NCBI RefSeq assembly: GCF_016522065.1
Contig: NZ_JAEHFV010000007.1
Coordinates: 1 to 64,000, forward strand
Direction: 5' to 3'
DNA length: 64,000 nucleotides
Source of the DNA: Flavobacterium agrisoli
Lineage (GTDB): Bacteria; Bacteroidota; Bacteroidia; Flavobacteriales; Flavobacteriaceae
Shown here: positions 17,354 to 28,037 of the stretch, piece by piece
Position numbering within the stretch: the stretch's first letter is position 1
Layout of the letters: every line of letters begins with the position of its first letter
Position numbers and translations under genes: made by a program
Notes under the pieces: generated by a model
Databases searched by the model: none
What the model saw: the letters and a program-made list of their open reading frames with translations, nothing else
Told to the model about the DNA's origin: nothing

Positions 17354-18346
17354 TTATTCTTTATCTAATTTGTATTTAGCTAAATCCATTCCAAAAGTTA
17401 AATTCTTAACTGCAACTAATTCATCTAGTTCCGTTAAAGATTTTTTACCGAAATTACGGAATTTCATTAAGTCATTTTTATTGAACGATACTAAATCACC
17501 AAGTGTATCAACTTCAGCCGCTTTCAAGCAATTTAATGCTCTAACAGATAAATCCATATCAACAAGCTTAGTTTTAAGCAGTTGTCTCATATGCAATGAT
17601 TCCTCATCGTATGATTCTGTTTGTGCAATTTCGTCGGCCTCGAGTGTAATTCTTTCATCAGAAAATAACATGAAATGGTGAATTAAAACTTTTGCAGCTT
17701 CGGTAAGAGCATCTTTTGGATTGATAGAACCGTCAGTTTTAATTTCAAAAACTAATTTTTCATAATCTGTTTTTTGCTCTACACGGAAGTTTTCAATGGC
17801 ATACTTAACATTTTTTACAGGTGTAAAAATAGAATCTGTAAAAATAGTACCAATTGGTGCATTTTGTTTTTTGTTCTCCTCAGCAGGAACATATCCTCTA
17901 CCTTTTTCGATAGTTAAATCGAAATTCAGTTTAATTTTGCTATCTAAATTACAGATTACCAATTCTGGATTCAAAACTTGGAAACCTGAAATAAATTTTT
18001 GAAAATCTCCTGCTGTTAATTGATCTTTACCAGAAACAGAAATAGTAACTGCTTCATTATCTATGTCCTCAATTTGACGTTTGAAACGTACTTGTTTAAG
18101 GTTAAGAATAATTTCGGTAACATCTTCAACAACACCTGAAATAGTAGAAAACTCATGATCTACACCTTCTATACGAACAGATGTAATTGCATAACCTTCT
18201 AATGCTGAAAGTAAAACTCTTCTAAGTGCATTACCAACAGTCAATCCGTATCCTGGTTCTAAAGGTCTGAATTCAAACTTTCCTTCAAAATCAGTCGAAT
18301 CGATCATGATAACTTTATCGGGCTTTTGAAAATTAAATATTGCCAT
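17354..18346 (-). CDS. rpoA: RNA polymerase alpha subunit
   Basis: A 330-residue protein. The N-terminal dimerisation domain has [20 protein letters not shown], which nucleates core assembly. A linker follows, then the C-terminal domain ([20 protein letters not shown], and [12 protein letters not shown]) that contacts DNA and activators. Length is normal. It is part of the alpha operon order rpsM-rpsK-rpsD-rpoA-rplQ, 21 bp behind rpsD. Confidence 0.99.
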   Translation of the reverse strand: MAIFNFQKPDKVIMIDSTDFEGKFEFRPLEPGYGLTVGNALRRVLLSALEGYAITSVRIEGVDHEFSTISGVVEDVTEIILNLKQVRFKRQIEDIDNEAVTISVSGKDQLTAGDFQKFISGFQVLNPELVICNLDSKIKLNFDLTIEKGRGYVPAEENKKQNAPIGTIFTDSIFTPVKNVKYAIENFRVEQKTDYEKLVFEIKTDGSINPKDALTEAAKVLIHHFMLFSDERITLEADEIAQTESYDEESLHMRQLLKTKLVDMDLSVRALNCLKAAEVDTLGDLVSFNKNDLMKFRNFGKKSLTELDELVAVKNLTFGMDLAKYKLDKE

Positions 18347-18367
18347 AAATTTCGACTAAGTCAATTA

Positions 18368-18973
18368 TTATTTGTTGTACAACTCTACGATTAATTGTTC
18401 TTTAATGTTTTCTGGAATTTGAAGTCTAGCTGGTACAGTAACAAACGTACCTTCTTTCAACTCATTATTCCAAGTAATCCATTCATAAACATGACTTGAA
18501 TTAGACAAAGAACGATCGATAGCATCTAATGATTTAGATTTTTCACGAACCGCTACTTTATCACCAGGTTTAAGGTGGTAAGACGGAATGTTAACAACCT
18601 CTCCATTTACAGTAATGTGTCTATGAGAAACCAATTGTCTAGCACCTCTTCTTGAAGGAGCGATTCCCATTCTAAAAACAACATTATCTAGTCTTGCTTC
18701 GCACAATTGTAACAATACCTCACCAGTAACACCTTTTGTAGCCGATGCTTTTTTGAATAAACCTCTGAATTGTTTTTCTAAAATTCCATAAGAATATTTA
18801 GCTTTTTGCTTTTCCATTAATTGGATAGCATATTCAGATTTTTTACCCCTTTTTTTAGCCATCCCGTGTTGTCCAGGAGGGTAATTTCTTTTTTCGAAAG
18901 ATTTATCATCTCCGAAGATTGCTTCGCCAAATTTACGAGCAATTCTAGTTTTAGGACCAGTATATCTTGCCAT
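18368..18973 (-). CDS. rpsD: Ribosomal protein S4
   Basis: A 201-residue small-subunit assembly protein that binds the 5' domain of 16S r[20 protein letters not shown] opens it, and the S4 RNA-binding domain has LDNVVFRMG and HRHITVNGE. The N terminus lacks the Cys cluster of zinc-binding S4, so it is the zinc-free form. In E. coli S4 represses the alpha operon through a leader in front of rpsM; here the only long structured spacer in the alpha part lies directly before rpsD itself. Confidence 0.98.
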   Translation of the reverse strand: MARYTGPKTRIARKFGEAIFGDDKSFEKRNYPPGQHGMAKKRGKKSEYAIQLMEKQKAKYSYGILEKQFRGLFKKASATKGVTGEVLLQLCEARLDNVVFRMGIAPSRRGARQLVSHRHITVNGEVVNIPSYHLKPGDKVAVREKSKSLDAIDRSLSNSSHVYEWITWNNELKEGTFVTVPARLQIPENIKEQLIVELYNK

Positions 18974-18987
18974 TTCAAAAAATTATT

Positions 18988-19040
18988 AAGGTAGAGATTA
19001 TGAATTCAGGTCAAATCCTTCGATAACCGTTTTCTACCTT
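18988..19040 (-). other. Inverted repeat in the rpsK-rpsD spacer
   Basis: AAGGTAGA (18988-18995) and TCTACCTT (19033-19040) pair perfectly across a 37-base loop in a 91-bp spacer directly before rpsD. An AACC/GGTT pairing inside offers an alternative fold. There is no T tract. Confidence 0.5.
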
Positions 19041-19064
19041 GGTTATACTTAAAAATTTATAATA

Positions 19065-19448
19065 TTATACTCTACGTCTTTTAGGAGGACGACAACCGTT
19101 GTGTGGCATTGGTGTTACATCAATAATTTCGGTAACTTCAATTCCACCGTTATGAATAGAACGGATAGCAGACTCACGTCCGTTACCTGGTCCTTTTACA
19201 TAAACTTTAACTTTTTTAAGTCCTGCTTCAAGCGCTACTTTACTACAATCTTCTGCTGCCATTTGAGCTGCATAAGGAGTGTTCTTTTTAGAACCTCTAA
19301 AGCCCATTTTACCAGCTGAAGACCAAGAAATAACTTCACCTTTCTTATTTGTCAAAGAAATGATAATATTATTGAAAGTGGCAGAAATATGAGCCTCACC
19401 CGTTGATTCAACGATAACTTTACGTTTTTTTGCAGTTGCTTTAGCCAT
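19065..19448 (-). CDS. rpsK: Ribosomal protein S11
   Basis: A 127-residue platform protein of the 30S subunit near the mRNA exit. It has [36 protein letters not shown] and the C-terminal [18 protein letters not shown]. Length and motifs are standard. It starts 8 bp after rpsM, and a 91-bp structured spacer follows it. Confidence 0.99.
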   Translation of the reverse strand: MAKATAKKRKVIVESTGEAHISATFNNIIISLTNKKGEVISWSSAGKMGFRGSKKNTPYAAQMAAEDCSKVALEAGLKKVKVYVKGPGNGRESAIRSIHNGGIEVTEIIDVTPMPHNGCRPPKRRRV

Positions 19449-19456
19449 ATTACTTA

Positions 19457-19831
19457 TTATTTAGTTGCTTTTTTCTTGTTAGCAACAGTTTTTCTTTTAC
19501 CTTTTCTTGTTCTAGAGTTATTTTTAGTTCTTTGTCCTCTTAATGGAAGACCAGATCTATGACGAATTCCTCTGTAACATCCAATATCCATTAGACGTTT
19601 GATGTTTAAAGAAATTTCAGAACGCAATTCTCCTTCAATTTTAAAAGAAGAAACAGCCTCACGAATTGCTCCAATTTCATCATCATTCCAATCTTGAACT
19701 TTTTTATCTTGGCTAACTTGAGCTTTCTCTAAAATCTCAATAGCTCTACTTTTTCCTAATCCGAAGATATAGGTAAGTGCAATAACACCTCTCTTGTTTT
19801 TTGGGATATCTACCCCTGCTATTCTTGCCAT
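19457..19831 (-). CDS. rpsM: Ribosomal protein S13
   Basis: A 124-residue head protein of the 30S subunit, contacting tRNA and bridging to the 50[16 protein letters not shown], the helix-two-turn-helix region [10 protein letters not shown] and the basic C-terminal [20 protein letters not shown] are intact. It follows rpmJ by two bases. No E. coli-like S4 target leader is visible because the spacer is too short. Confidence 0.99.
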   Translation of the reverse strand: MARIAGVDIPKNKRGVIALTYIFGLGKSRAIEILEKAQVSQDKKVQDWNDDEIGAIREAVSSFKIEGELRSEISLNIKRLMDIGCYRGIRHRSGLPLRGQRTKNNSRTRKGKRKTVANKKKATK

Positions 19832-19833
19832 AA

Positions 19834-19950
19834 TTATCCTTGTCTTTGTTTAAATCTAGGATTCTTTTTGTTTATTACGTACAATCTCCCTTTTCTTCGC
19901 ACGATAACGCACTCGGGACTTCTCTTTTTTACTGATGCTCTAACTTTCAT
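19834..19950 (-). CDS. rpmJ: Ribosomal protein L36
   Basis: A 38-residue protein read from ATG 19950 to TAA 19834: [20 protein letters not shown] followed by [18 protein letters not shown]. It keeps only one Cys (Cys14), not the Cys-Cys-Cys-His set of zinc-binding L36, so it is the zinc-free form. It sits between infA (12 bp) and rpsM (2 bp), the usual place. Confidence 0.97.
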   Translation of the reverse strand: MKVRASVKKRSPECVIVRRKGRLYVINKKNPRFKQRQG

Positions 19951-19962
19951 TTTGAATATCCT

Positions 19963-20178
19963 TTAATATCTATAAGTAATTCTTGCTTTTGACAAATCGT
20001 AAGGACTCATTTCTAGTTTCACTTTATCACCAGGTAATAATTTGATGTAATGCATACGCATTTTACCAGATATATGAGCAATTACAACATGTCCATTTTC
20101 TAATTCTACACGGAACATCGCATTTGACAATGCTTCAATAATTGATCCGTCTTGTTCTATTGCTGATTGTTTTGCCAT
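19963..20178 (-). CDS. infA: Translation initiation factor IF-1
   Basis: A 71-residue OB-fold protein that binds the A site of the 30S subunit during initiation. [39 protein letters not shown] and the [10 protein letters not shown] end are complete. It lies 4 bp behind secY. No map or adk gene intervenes, unlike in many Gram-positive spc operons. Confidence 0.99.
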   Translation of the reverse strand: MAKQSAIEQDGSIIEALSNAMFRVELENGHVVIAHISGKMRMHYIKLLPGDKVKLEMSPYDLSKARITYRY

Positions 20179-20182
20179 AAAA

Positions 20183-21529
20183 TTAAGCTACCGCCTTTCT
20201 GTTTTTACCAGTTTTCATTAATCCATCATAGTGTTTATTCAATAAGTATGAATTAATTTGTTGCATTGTATCTATTGCAACCCCCACCATAATAATCAAT
20301 GAAGTTCCTCCAAAAAACATTGCCCAAGATTGTTGAACATCCATAAAGCTCACAACAATTGCTGGAAAAACAGCTATCAAAGCAAGAAATAAGGAACCTG
20401 GAAAAGTTATTAATGACATTATTTTATCTAAGAAATCAGAAGTCTCTACACCTGGACGAACGCCTGGTATAAATCCACCACTTCTCTTCAAATCATCGGA
20501 CATTTTATTCGTAGGAACAGTTATTGCAGTATAAAAGAAAGTAAATACAATAATAAGTGTTGCAAATACCAAATTATACCAAAATCCAAACATATCACTA
20601 AATGCACCAACAACAGACTGAGATGCATCTGATTTTGACAATCCAGCTACAGCAGCAGGAATAAACATAATTGCTTGAGCAAAAATGATTGGCATAACCC
20701 CAGAAGCATTCAACTTCAATGGTATCCATTGTCTATTTCCTCCCATCACATCTTGTTCGTAACTTCCTGATGTAGTACGACGAGCGTATTGTACAGGAAT
20801 TTTACGAGTTGCCATAATTAATAAGACACAAGAAATGATTACCAATAACCAAACAATAATTTCTATAACCAATAACATTGGACCTCCGTTATTATTGGTA
20901 ACTCTAGTTGTAAATTCTTGGATAAATGCTTGAGGAAAACGAGCTAAAATACCAACCATGATTAATAACGAAATACCGTTACCAATACCTTTATCGGTAA
21001 TTTTCTCTCCTAACCACATTGCAAAAATGGTTCCTGTTACTAAAATAACAACCGAAGAAAACAAGAATTCAAAAGAATCAAAACCTAGAAGAAATGCACT
21101 ACTAGGTAATGTTCTGTATAAGTTATAGATGTAAGTAGGTCCTTGAACCAATGTAATACCTATTGTTAACCAACGCGTAATTTGGTTGATTTTTTTTCTA
21201 CCACTTTCTCCATCACTTTGAAGTTTTTGTAAATATGGAATCGCAATCCCCATTAACTGAACCACGATCGACGCAGAAATATAAGGCATAATTCCTAAAG
21301 CGAAAACTGAAGCTTTAGAAAAGGCACCTCCGGTAAACATGTCTAGAATAGATCCTAAACCATTTTTTGTTTGTCCCGCTAATCCGGTCAATTGCGTTGC
21401 GTCAATTCCAGGAAGCGTAACGTGTGCACCAAAACGATATACTAAAAGCAGACCTAAAGTAATTAAGATTCTGTTTTTTAGCTCTTCGATTTTCCAAACA
21501 TTACTAATTGATTCAATAAATTTCTTCAT
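20183..21529 (-). CDS. secY: Protein translocase subunit SecY
   Basis: A 448-residue channel protein of the Sec translocon with ten expected membrane helices. It has [19 protein letters not shown] at the first helix, the plug-region segment [20 protein letters not shown], and a cytoplasmic loop with [20 protein letters not shown]. Length is within the family range. It starts 13 bp after rplO in the spc operon. It exports preproteins, including the many signal-peptide proteins of this window. Confidence 0.98.
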   Translation of the reverse strand: MKKFIESISNVWKIEELKNRILITLGLLLVYRFGAHVTLPGIDATQLTGLAGQTKNGLGSILDMFTGGAFSKASVFALGIMPYISASIVVQLMGIAIPYLQKLQSDGESGRKKINQITRWLTIGITLVQGPTYIYNLYRTLPSSAFLLGFDSFEFLFSSVVILVTGTIFAMWLGEKITDKGIGNGISLLIMVGILARFPQAFIQEFTTRVTNNNGGPMLLVIEIIVWLLVIISCVLLIMATRKIPVQYARRTTSGSYEQDVMGGNRQWIPLKLNASGVMPIIFAQAIMFIPAAVAGLSKSDASQSVVGAFSDMFGFWYNLVFATLIIVFTFFYTAITVPTNKMSDDLKRSGGFIPGVRPGVETSDFLDKIMSLITFPGSLFLALIAVFPAIVVSFMDVQQSWAMFFGGTSLIIMVGVAIDTMQQINSYLLNKHYDGLMKTGKNRKAVA

Positions 21530-21542
21530 CCTAATAGAAAAA

Positions 21543-21995
21543 TTATAATGTTACAGCTTCTCCACCAGCAGCTTCAATAGCCGCTTTTGCAGTTGCAGTA
21601 AATTTATGAGCAGTTACTTTTAATTTTGCCTTCAATTCTCCTCTACCCAAAATCTTAACGATTTCATTTTTAGTAGCCAAACGGTTTGCAACAAAATCTG
21701 TCATATCAACAGAATCTTTTATAAGACCGTTATCCACTAATAATTGTAGAGTATCTAAATTAACACCTTCGTAATCTTTACGGTTGATGTTTTTGAAACC
21801 AAACTTAGGTACACGTCTTTGAAGTGGCATTTGCCCTCCTTCAAAACCAATCTTTTTAGAATAACCCGAACGAGATTTAGCTCCTTTATGACCTCTAGCG
21901 GCAGTACCACCTTTGCCTGAACCTTCTCCGCGGCCTAATCTTTTATTTTGGTTATGTGTAGATCCCTCAGCTGGTTGTAAGTTACTTAAATTCAT
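21543..21995 (-). CDS. rplO: Ribosomal protein L15
   Basis: A 150-residue late-assembly protein of the 50S subunit. MNLSNLQPAEGSTHNQNKRL and the Gly/Lys-rich RGEGSGKGGTAARGHKGAKS region thread into 23S rRNA. FEGGQMPLQRRVPKFGF is the family signature. It lies between rpmD (12 bp) and secY. Confidence 0.99.
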   Translation of the reverse strand: MNLSNLQPAEGSTHNQNKRLGRGEGSGKGGTAARGHKGAKSRSGYSKKIGFEGGQMPLQRRVPKFGFKNINRKDYEGVNLDTLQLLVDNGLIKDSVDMTDFVANRLATKNEIVKILGRGELKAKLKVTAHKFTATAKAAIEAAGGEAVTL

Positions 21996-22007
21996 AACAA
22001 TTTTTTG

Positions 22008-22190
22008 TTATTTAGCTTCTTCAACAGAAACTAAGTGTTTAACTTTGTTTATCATCCCAAGGATAGCAGGATTTGACTCATGCTCTACAACTTGACCTAT
22101 TTTACGTAGACCTAAAGCCTCCAAACCTCTCTTTTGTGAAAGAGGACAGTTGATTTTACTTCTAACTTGTTTTACTAATAATTTAGCCAT
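22008..22190 (-). CDS. rpmD: Ribosomal protein L30
   Basis: A 60-residue protein of the short bacterial L30 type. It has [20 protein letters not shown] and [20 protein letters not shown], and ends with a [10 protein letters not shown] tail. It lies 12 bp after rpsE. Confidence 0.98.
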   Translation of the reverse strand: MAKLLVKQVRSKINCPLSQKRGLEALGLRKIGQVVEHESNPAILGMINKVKHLVSVEEAK

Positions 22191-22202
22191 AATTTCCTTG
22201 AA

Positions 22203-22724
22203 TTAACCTTTAAAAACTTTTTCTAAAGAAACACCTCTTTGTTTAGCTACTGTATAAGCGCTTCTCATTTGTAACAAAGCATCAAAAGTTGCTTTTACTA
22301 CGTTATGAGGGTTAGATGATCCTTGAGATTTTGATAATACATCATGAATACCTACTGATTCAAGAACCGAACGAACAGCTCCACCAGCAATAACTCCTGT
22401 ACCATGAGAAGCAGGAATTAAAAAAACACGAGCACCACCAAATTTACCTTTTTGTTCGTGAGGTACTGATTGACCATTCAAAGGAATACGAACTAAATTT
22501 TTCTTAGCATCTTCTACTGCTTTCGCAATTGCTTCAGAAACATCTTTCGATTTTCCTAATCCGTGTCCAACAACACCGTTTTCATCACCTACCACTACAA
22601 TAGCAGAAAAACCAAAAGCTCTACCTCCTTTTGTAACTTTAGTAACACGATTCACACTTACCAAACGATCTTTAAGTTCAAGACCACTAGGTTTTACCAA
22701 TTCTACATTTTTGTATTTAGACAT
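22203..22724 (-). CDS. rpsE: Ribosomal protein S5
   Basis: A 173-residue 30S protein at the mRNA entry site, important for decoding accuracy. The double-stranded-RNA-binding-like N-terminal domain has [20 protein letters not shown] and [18 protein letters not shown]. The C-terminal domain has [18 protein letters not shown]. Length is typical. It is six bases behind rplR. Confidence 0.99.
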   Translation of the reverse strand: MSKYKNVELVKPSGLELKDRLVSVNRVTKVTKGGRAFGFSAIVVVGDENGVVGHGLGKSKDVSEAIAKAVEDAKKNLVRIPLNGQSVPHEQKGKFGGARVFLIPASHGTGVIAGGAVRSVLESVGIHDVLSKSQGSSNPHNVVKATFDALLQMRSAYTVAKQRGVSLEKVFKG

Positions 22725-22730
22725 AATATA

Positions 22731-23081
22731 TTAGAATTTAAGTCCAGCCGCTCTTGCGCCTTCGGCTAATGATTTAATACGACCATGGTATAAATAACCT
22801 CCTCTATCAAAAGTTACTGTTTCTACCCCAGCTTTCAACGCTTTTTCTGCAACTAATTTTCCAACAGCAGCAGCAATTTCAACGTTGGTACCTTTTCCTA
22901 TTTCTTTTTCTCTCGAAGAGGCAGCTAATATAGTAATTCCATTTACATCATCAATAAGTTGTGCGTAAATTTCTTTATTACTTCTAAATACAGATAACCT
23001 TGGTTTAGTAGCAGAACCACTAATCGTTTTTCTAATTCTGTATTTAATTCTCTGTCTTCTTTCAGATTTTGTTAATGACAT
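22731..23081 (-). CDS. rplR: Ribosomal protein L18
   Basis: A 116-residue protein that binds 5S rRNA and helps dock it in the 50S subunit. It has [38 protein letters not shown] and [20 protein letters not shown]. It lies 11 bp after rplF. Confidence 0.99.
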   Translation of the reverse strand: MSLTKSERRQRIKYRIRKTISGSATKPRLSVFRSNKEIYAQLIDDVNGITILAASSREKEIGKGTNVEIAAAVGKLVAEKALKAGVETVTFDRGGYLYHGRIKSLAEGARAAGLKF

Positions 23082-23092
23082 AATCTTATTTT

Positions 23093-23635
23093 TTAAGCTG
23101 ATTTACCTGCTTTTCTTCTTAATACTTCACCCACAAATTTAACTCCTTTTCCTTTATATGGTTCAGGTTTGCGGAAACCTCTAATTTTGGCCGCAACTTG
23201 ACCTAAAAGTTGTTTATCGTAAGAAGTTAATTTTACGATAGGATTTTTTCCTTTTTCAGATATTGTTTCTAGAGAAACTTCTGGAGCAATCTCTAAAATA
23301 ATATTGTGAGAATATCCAAGAGCTAAATCTAACTTTTGACCTTGGTTTGAAGCTCTGTAACCAACCCCAACCAATTCTAATGATTTAGTAAAACCTTCAC
23401 TTACACCTACAATCATATTGTTGATTAAAGATCTGTAAAGTCCATGTTTTGCTCTTTGGTCTTTATGATCAGATGATCTGCTTACTTGCACTTGATCACC
23501 TTCAACTTCAACAGTTACGTCTGAAAACTCCTGTGATAGTTGACCCATTTTTCCTTTTACTGTAATAATACCATCTTTAACTTCAACAGTTACTCCGGCA
23601 GGGATTACAATTGGATTTTTACCTATTCTTGACAT
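23093..23635 (-). CDS. rplF: Ribosomal protein L6
   Basis: A 180-residue 50S protein near the factor-binding site. Two similar domains are visible: [20 protein letters not shown] starts the first, and the second ends in the signature [20 protein letters not shown]. It is 18 bp behind rpsH. Confidence 0.99.
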   Translation of the reverse strand: MSRIGKNPIVIPAGVTVEVKDGIITVKGKMGQLSQEFSDVTVEVEGDQVQVSRSSDHKDQRAKHGLYRSLINNMIVGVSEGFTKSLELVGVGYRASNQGQKLDLALGYSHNIILEIAPEVSLETISEKGKNPIVKLTSYDKQLLGQVAAKIRGFRKPEPYKGKGVKFVGEVLRRKAGKSA

Positions 23636-23653
23636 CTTATATAGTCTTTATGA

Positions 23654-24052
23654 TTAGTATACGTAGCAAATTACCTCACCACCAATATGTAATTGCTTAG
23701 CTTGTTTTCCTGTCATCAAACCTTTTGATGTAGAAACAATAGCAATACCTAATCCGTTAAGGATTCGAGGAAGTTTATCAGCACCTGCATACTTACGTAA
23801 ACCTGGTTTACTAATTCTTTGGATATCTTTAATTACTGGCTCTTTAGTATCTTTATCATACTTCAAAGCAATTTTGATTGAACCCTGAACGGTGTTGTTC
23901 TCAAATTTGTAACTTAAAATATAACCTTGATCAAATAAAATCTTAGTTATTTCTTTTTTTAGATTAGAAGCAGGAATTTCAACAACTTTGTGGTTTGCTG
24001 CCACAGCGTTACGAACTCTTGTTAGATAATCTGCAATTGGATCTGTATACAT
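23654..24052 (-). CDS. rpsH: Ribosomal protein S8
   Basis: A 132-residue primary 16S rRNA-binding protein. [19 protein letters not shown] starts it, and [20 protein letters not shown] contains the C-terminal RNA-binding signature. In E. coli S8 represses the spc operon by binding an mRNA site that mimics its rRNA target. Here a strong hairpin ends 14 bases before this gene and may play a similar part; that is inference. Confidence 0.99.
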   Translation of the reverse strand: MYTDPIADYLTRVRNAVAANHKVVEIPASNLKKEITKILFDQGYILSYKFENNTVQGSIKIALKYDKDTKEPVIKDIQRISKPGLRKYAGADKLPRILNGLGIAIVSTSKGLMTGKQAKQLHIGGEVICYVY

Positions 24053-24066
24053 TTGTATTAATTTAC

Positions 24067-24108
24067 GGTCTTGGTTTTCGGTAAAACTCTTTTACCGAAC
24101 CTTAGACC
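24067..24108 (-). other. Strong hairpin in the rpsN-rpsH spacer
   Basis: GGTCT pairs with AGACC, GGTT with AACC and TTCGGTAAAA with TTTTACCGAA around a three-base loop, within a 74-bp spacer in a tightly packed operon. No T tract follows on the minus strand. It is placed directly upstream of the S8 start. Confidence 0.7.
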
Positions 24109-24126
24109 AATTTATAATTCTTACTT

Positions 24127-24396
24127 TTACCAGCTGGCTTTTTTAACACCTGGTATTAAACCATTGTTAGCCATTTCACGGAAAGTTACACGTGAAATTC
24201 CGAATTGACGGATATACCCTCTAGGTCTTCCTGTTAATTTACAACGGTTGTGCAAACGTACAGGAGAAGCGTTTTTTGGTAATTTTTGTAAACCTTCGTA
24301 ATCTCCAGCTTCTAATAAAGCTTTTCTTTTCTCAGCATACTTAGCTACCGTTTTTTCTCTTTTAACCTCACGGGCTTTCATTGATTCTTTAGCCAT
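24127..24396 (-). CDS. rpsN: Ribosomal protein S14
   Basis: An 89-residue protein of the long, zinc-free type: it has only one Cys ([17 protein letters not shown]) and lacks the CxxC pairs of the short zinc form. The C-terminal [18 protein letters not shown] is typical. It lies between rplE (3 bp) and a 74-bp spacer with a hairpin. Confidence 0.99.
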   Translation of the reverse strand: MAKESMKAREVKREKTVAKYAEKRKALLEAGDYEGLQKLPKNASPVRLHNRCKLTGRPRGYIRQFGISRVTFREMANNGLIPGVKKASW

Positions 24397-24399
24397 GTC

Positions 24400-24951
24400 T
24401 TAATTCTTTTTAAAAGGTAAACCTAATTCAGCCAATAATGACTTTGCTTCTTTATCTGTTTTAGCAGTAGTAACAAAAGTAATATCCATTCCTGAAATTT
24501 TGTTTACTTTGTCAATATCAATTTCAGGGAAAATGATTTGCTCTAAAACTCCAAGGTTATAATTACCTCTACCATCGAATCCAGTAGCTTTAATACCACC
24601 AAAATCTCTTACACGTGGTAAAGCTGATGTAATAAGTCTATCTAAAAACTCATACATTCTTTCTCCACGTAAAGTAACTTTTGCTCCAATTGGCATTCCT
24701 TTTCTTAATTTAAAAGACGCAACGTCTTTCTTAGAAATGGTAGCTATTGCTTTTTGTCCAGTGATCTTAGTTAACTCATCAACCGCATAGTCAATTAGTT
24801 TTTTATCAGATACAGCTGCACCAACTCCACGGCTCAAAACGATTTTTTCCAATTTAGGAACTTGCATTACGTTTGTATATCCGAATTCTTCTTTAAGAGC
24901 AGAGATTACTCTACTCTTATATTCTTCTTTTAGTCTAGGTGTATATGCCAT
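24400..24951 (-). CDS. rplE: Ribosomal protein L5
   Basis: A 183-residue 5S rRNA-binding protein that contacts P-site tRNA. It has [40 protein letters not shown] and [21 protein letters not shown] chose ATG 24951; a GTG directly before it (24954) would overlap the rplX stop and is not needed. Spacing to rplX is two bases. Confidence 0.98.
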   Translation of the reverse strand: MAYTPRLKEEYKSRVISALKEEFGYTNVMQVPKLEKIVLSRGVGAAVSDKKLIDYAVDELTKITGQKAIATISKKDVASFKLRKGMPIGAKVTLRGERMYEFLDRLITSALPRVRDFGGIKATGFDGRGNYNLGVLEQIIFPEIDIDKVNKISGMDITFVTTAKTDKEAKSLLAELGLPFKKN

Positions 24952-24953
24952 CA

Positions 24954-25268
24954 CTATAGTACTTGATTAGATTTTTTTGAAAATCTTACTTTCTTATCTC
25001 CTTCTACTCTAACTCCAACTCTTGTAGTTTCCTTTGTTTTAGGATCAATAAGAGCGATATTAGAAATTTGAATAGAAGCTTCTTTCTTAACGATACCACC
25101 TTGAGGGTTTTTAGCACTTGGTTTTGTATGTTTTGAAACCAAGTTTACACCTTCAACTATCGCTTTGTTTTTCTCACGGTAAACACGTAAAACTTTACCT
25201 TCAGCACCTTTATGGTCTCCAGCAATTACTCTTACAATGTCACCTGATTTTATTTTTAGCTTTATCAT
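24954..25268 (-). CDS. rplX: Ribosomal protein L24
   Basis: A 104-residue assembly-initiator protein of the 50S subunit. A KOW motif is visible in [20 protein letters not shown] near the N terminus, followed by [14 protein letters not shown]. It starts 11 bp after rplN. In E. coli the rplX-rplE junction region is the S8 regulatory site; no such structure is evident in the two-base junction here. Confidence 0.99.
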   Translation of the reverse strand: MIKLKIKSGDIVRVIAGDHKGAEGKVLRVYREKNKAIVEGVNLVSKHTKPSAKNPQGGIVKKEASIQISNIALIDPKTKETTRVGVRVEGDKKVRFSKKSNQVL

Positions 25269-25279
25269 CTTAAAACGAA

Positions 25280-25648
25280 TTAAAGCACTTCTGGTGCTAA
25301 TGATACAATTTTCATGAATTGTTTTTCACGAAGTTCTCTTGCTACCGGACCAAAAACACGAGTTCCTCTCATTTCTCCTGCTGCATTTAATAAAACACAA
25401 GCATTATCATCGAAACGAATGTAAGAACCATCAGCTCTTCTCACTTCTTTTTTGGTACGTACAACCACTGCAGTTGAAACAGCTCCTTTTTTTACGTTTC
25501 CGTTTGGAGTTGCATCTTTGATAGAAACTACAATCTTATCACCAACAGAGGCATACCTTCTTTTGGTACCTCCTAAAACACGGATAGTTAACACTTCTTT
25601 AGCTCCCGTGTTATCTGCTACTTTTAGTCTTGATTCTTGTTGTACCAT
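25280..25648 (-). CDS. rplN: Ribosomal protein L14
   Basis: A 122-residue 50S protein forming an intersubunit bridge. It has [20 protein letters not shown] and the signature segment [20 protein letters not shown]. It lies two bases after rpsQ. Confidence 0.99.
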
Positions 25649-25650
25649 AA

Positions 25651-25908
25651 TTATTTAGCTCTTTCTAGGATTTCAACTAATCTCCAACATTTAGTTTTAC
25701 TTAAAGGACGCGTTTCGCTAATTCTTACCGTATCACCAATATTGCAGTTGTTTGTTTCGTCGTGGGCAACAAATTTCTTTGTTTTTAACACGAACTTACC
25801 ATATAATGGGTGTTTAACTCTTGTTACTTGTGAAACAACAATAGACTTATCCATTTTGTTAGAAGTAACCACACCAATTCTTTCTTTTCTTAAATTTCTT
25901 TTTTCCAT
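25651..25908 (-). CDS. rpsQ: Ribosomal protein S17
   Basis: An 85-residue OB-fold 16S rRNA-binding protein. It has [20 protein letters not shown], the [17 protein letters not shown] segment and [18 protein letters not shown]. It lies 17 bp after rpmC. Confidence 0.99.
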   Translation of the reverse strand: MEKRNLRKERIGVVTSNKMDKSIVVSQVTRVKHPLYGKFVLKTKKFVAHDETNNCNIGDTVRISETRPLSKTKCWRLVEILERAK

Positions 25909-25925
25909 CTTTCAGCAGAATACAA

Positions 25926-26117
25926 TTATTGTAACTCTCTTTTAGTTAGCTCTGTAGCCAATCTCGCAACTGTTCTTCTTACATTTCTGATTTGAAGTGG
26001 ATTTTCGATTGGAGATATAGCATGAGCCATTTTTAGGTCAGCATATATTTTCTTAGTTTGACTAAGTTTTTCTTGCAACTCCGCTGCAGAAAGATCTTTT
26101 ATTTCTGATTGTTTCAT
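25926..26117 (-). CDS. rpmC: Ribosomal protein L29
   Basis: A 63-residue helical-hairpin protein at the peptide exit tunnel, where trigger factor docks. MKQSEIKDLSAAELQEKLSQ and IRNVRRTVARLATELTKREL are clear. I chose ATG 26117; an upstream in-frame start at 26153 would overlap the end of rplP and add residues not found in the family. Confidence 0.98.
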   Translation of the reverse strand: MKQSEIKDLSAAELQEKLSQTKKIYADLKMAHAISPIENPLQIRNVRRTVARLATELTKRELQ

Positions 26118-26130
26118 AATATAATATAAA

Positions 26131-26556
26131 TTATGCTTCGAAATCTCTAGCAACTACGAACTTAGTTTTAACTGGCAGTTTTTGTGCAGCAAGACGCAAT
26201 GCCTCTTTAGCTACTGACAAAGGAACCCCACCAACTTCAAACATGATTCTTCCGGGTTTAACAACGGCAGCCCAATATTCAACTGCACCTTTACCTTTAC
26301 CCATACGTACTTCAAGAGGCTTCTTAGTGATCGGTTTATCTGGAAAAATCTTGATCCACAATTGACCTTCTCTTTTCATATAACGAGTTGCAGCAATACG
26401 TGCAGCTTCGATTTGACGAGAAGTTAGGAAAGCCCCATCTTCGTGTACCGATTTAATCCCAAACATTCCATTAGAAAGTTCATGCCCTCTTTGAGAGTTA
26501 CCTTTCATTTTACCTTTTTGTACCTTACGGTATTTTGTTCTTTTAGGCTGTAACAT
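26131..26556 (-). CDS. rplP: Ribosomal protein L16
   Basis: A 141-residue protein of the 50S A-site region. [20 protein letters not shown] starts it; [20 protein letters not shown] and [20 protein letters not shown] are the family signatures. It lies 18 bp after rpsC. Confidence 0.99.
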   Translation of the reverse strand: MLQPKRTKYRKVQKGKMKGNSQRGHELSNGMFGIKSVHEDGAFLTSRQIEAARIAATRYMKREGQLWIKIFPDKPITKKPLEVRMGKGKGAVEYWAAVVKPGRIMFEVGGVPLSVAKEALRLAAQKLPVKTKFVVARDFEA

Positions 26557-26574
26557 TTTTCTTTAGTTTAAAAA

Positions 26575-27327
26575 TTACTTTCGTTTACGAGCATCAGGTT
26601 TTCCACCTTTGTTAAAGTTAGATTTACCTCTAGCATCTCCACCTTTACCACCAGCACCAGATTGTTTCTTATCCATTCCTACTAATGGAGAAAGATCTCT
26701 TTTACCGTAAACTTCACCTTTCATGATCCACACTTTGATACCCATTCTACCATAAGTAGTATGTGCTTCAGCAAGTGCATAATCAATATCAGCTCTGAAA
26801 GTTGACAAAGGAATTCTACCTTCTTTAAAGCCTTCAGAACGTGCCATTTCAGCACCATTCAAACGACCCGAAATCAAAACCTTAATACCCTCAGCATTCA
26901 TACGCATTGAAGCAGCAATAGCCATTTTGATTGCACGTCTGTAAGAAATACGGCTTTCAATTTGACGAGCGATACTATTTGCAACTAAAAAAGCATCTAA
27001 CTCAGGTCTTTTGATTTCAAAAATATTGATTTGAACCTCTTTGTCAGTAATTTTCTTAAGTTCTTCTTTTAACTTGTCTACCTCTTGACCACCTTTTCCG
27101 ATAATAATACCAGGTCTAGCAGTAGTGATAGTAACGGTTACAAGCTTTAAAGTTCTTTCAATAATTACTTTAGATACACTAGCTTTTGATAAACGAGCAT
27201 GGATGTACTTTCTGATTTTGTGATCTTCAGCCAATTTATCGCCGTAATCATTTCCACCATACCAGTTTGAGTCCCACCCTCTGATGATACCAAGTCTATT
27301 TCCAATTGGATTTGTCTTTTGTCCCAT
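26575..27327 (-). CDS. rpsC: Ribosomal protein S3
   Basis: A 250-residue 30S head protein with helicase-like activity at the mRNA entrance. The KH domain has [20 protein letters not shown], and the C-terminal domain [20 protein letters not shown] and [20 protein letters not shown] basic glycine-rich tail ends it ([19 protein letters not shown]). It starts five bases after rplV. Confidence 0.99.
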   Translation of the reverse strand: MGQKTNPIGNRLGIIRGWDSNWYGGNDYGDKLAEDHKIRKYIHARLSKASVSKVIIERTLKLVTVTITTARPGIIIGKGGQEVDKLKEELKKITDKEVQINIFEIKRPELDAFLVANSIARQIESRISYRRAIKMAIAASMRMNAEGIKVLISGRLNGAEMARSEGFKEGRIPLSTFRADIDYALAEAHTTYGRMGIKVWIMKGEVYGKRDLSPLVGMDKKQSGAGGKGGDARGKSNFNKGGKPDARKRK

Positions 27328-27332
27328 GCTGC

Positions 27333-27746
27333 TTAAGAATTGCTTTGTGTGTTATTGATAGCTCCAAGCACGATTGTTACGTGATTAGAACGTTTTCTTA
27401 TTCTGTGTGCACGACCTTGTGGAGCTGGACGAAGTCTTTTCAACATCATACCACCATCTACTCTGATCTCTTTAACAAATAATCCAGCCTCTTCTAAATT
27501 ACCTTCACTATTTTTTTGCTCCCAGTTGTTGATGGCAGATAATAATAGTTTTTCTAATTTTCTTGAAGCTTCTTTAGAACTGAATCTTAAAATGTTAAGT
27601 GCTCTTTCTACCTTCTGACCTCTTACCAAGTCCGCTACTAAGCGCATTTTTCTAGGTGAAGTAGGGCAGTTATTCAATTTTGCGAAAGCAATAGACTTAT
27701 TAGCCTCTTTTCTCGCTTCTGCTGTTTCTCTTTTACGAACTCCCAT
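27333..27746 (-). CDS. rplV: Ribosomal protein L22
   Basis: A 137-residue protein lining the exit tunnel with an extended beta-hairpin. It has [20 protein letters not shown] and the hairpin segment [20 protein letters not shown]. It is slightly longer than E. coli L22 (110 residues) owing to an N-terminal basic extension. It lies six bases after rpsS. Confidence 0.99.
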   Translation of the reverse strand: MGVRKRETAEARKEANKSIAFAKLNNCPTSPRKMRLVADLVRGQKVERALNILRFSSKEASRKLEKLLLSAINNWEQKNSEGNLEEAGLFVKEIRVDGGMMLKRLRPAPQGRAHRIRKRSNHVTIVLGAINNTQSNS

Positions 27747-27752
27747 TGCTTC

Positions 27753-28031
27753 TTATTTTTTACCTTTATTTTTTGCTCCAGCATGACCTCTAAAAGATCT
27801 AGTTGGCGAAAATTCTCCTAACTTATGTCCTACCATGTTTTCTGTAACATAAACAGGAACAAATTGACGACCGTTATGAACTGCGATAGTTTGCCCAACA
27901 AAATCAGGAGTAATCATAGAAGCTCTAGACCAAGTCTTAACCACTCCTTTATTACCACCTGCAATATTTTCTTGAACTTTTTTATCTAATTTATAATGAA
28001 CAAAAGGTCCTTTTTTTAATGAACGTGCCAT
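27753..28031 (-). CDS. rpsS: Ribosomal protein S19
   Basis: A 92-residue head protein of the 30S subunit. [19 protein letters not shown] opens it, and [19 protein letters not shown] is the conserved C-terminal signature. It lies six bases after rplB. Confidence 0.99.
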   Translation of the reverse strand: MARSLKKGPFVHYKLDKKVQENIAGGNKGVVKTWSRASMITPDFVGQTIAVHNGRQFVPVYVTENMVGHKLGEFSPTRSFRGHAGAKNKGKK

Positions 28032-28037
28032 ATCTTA

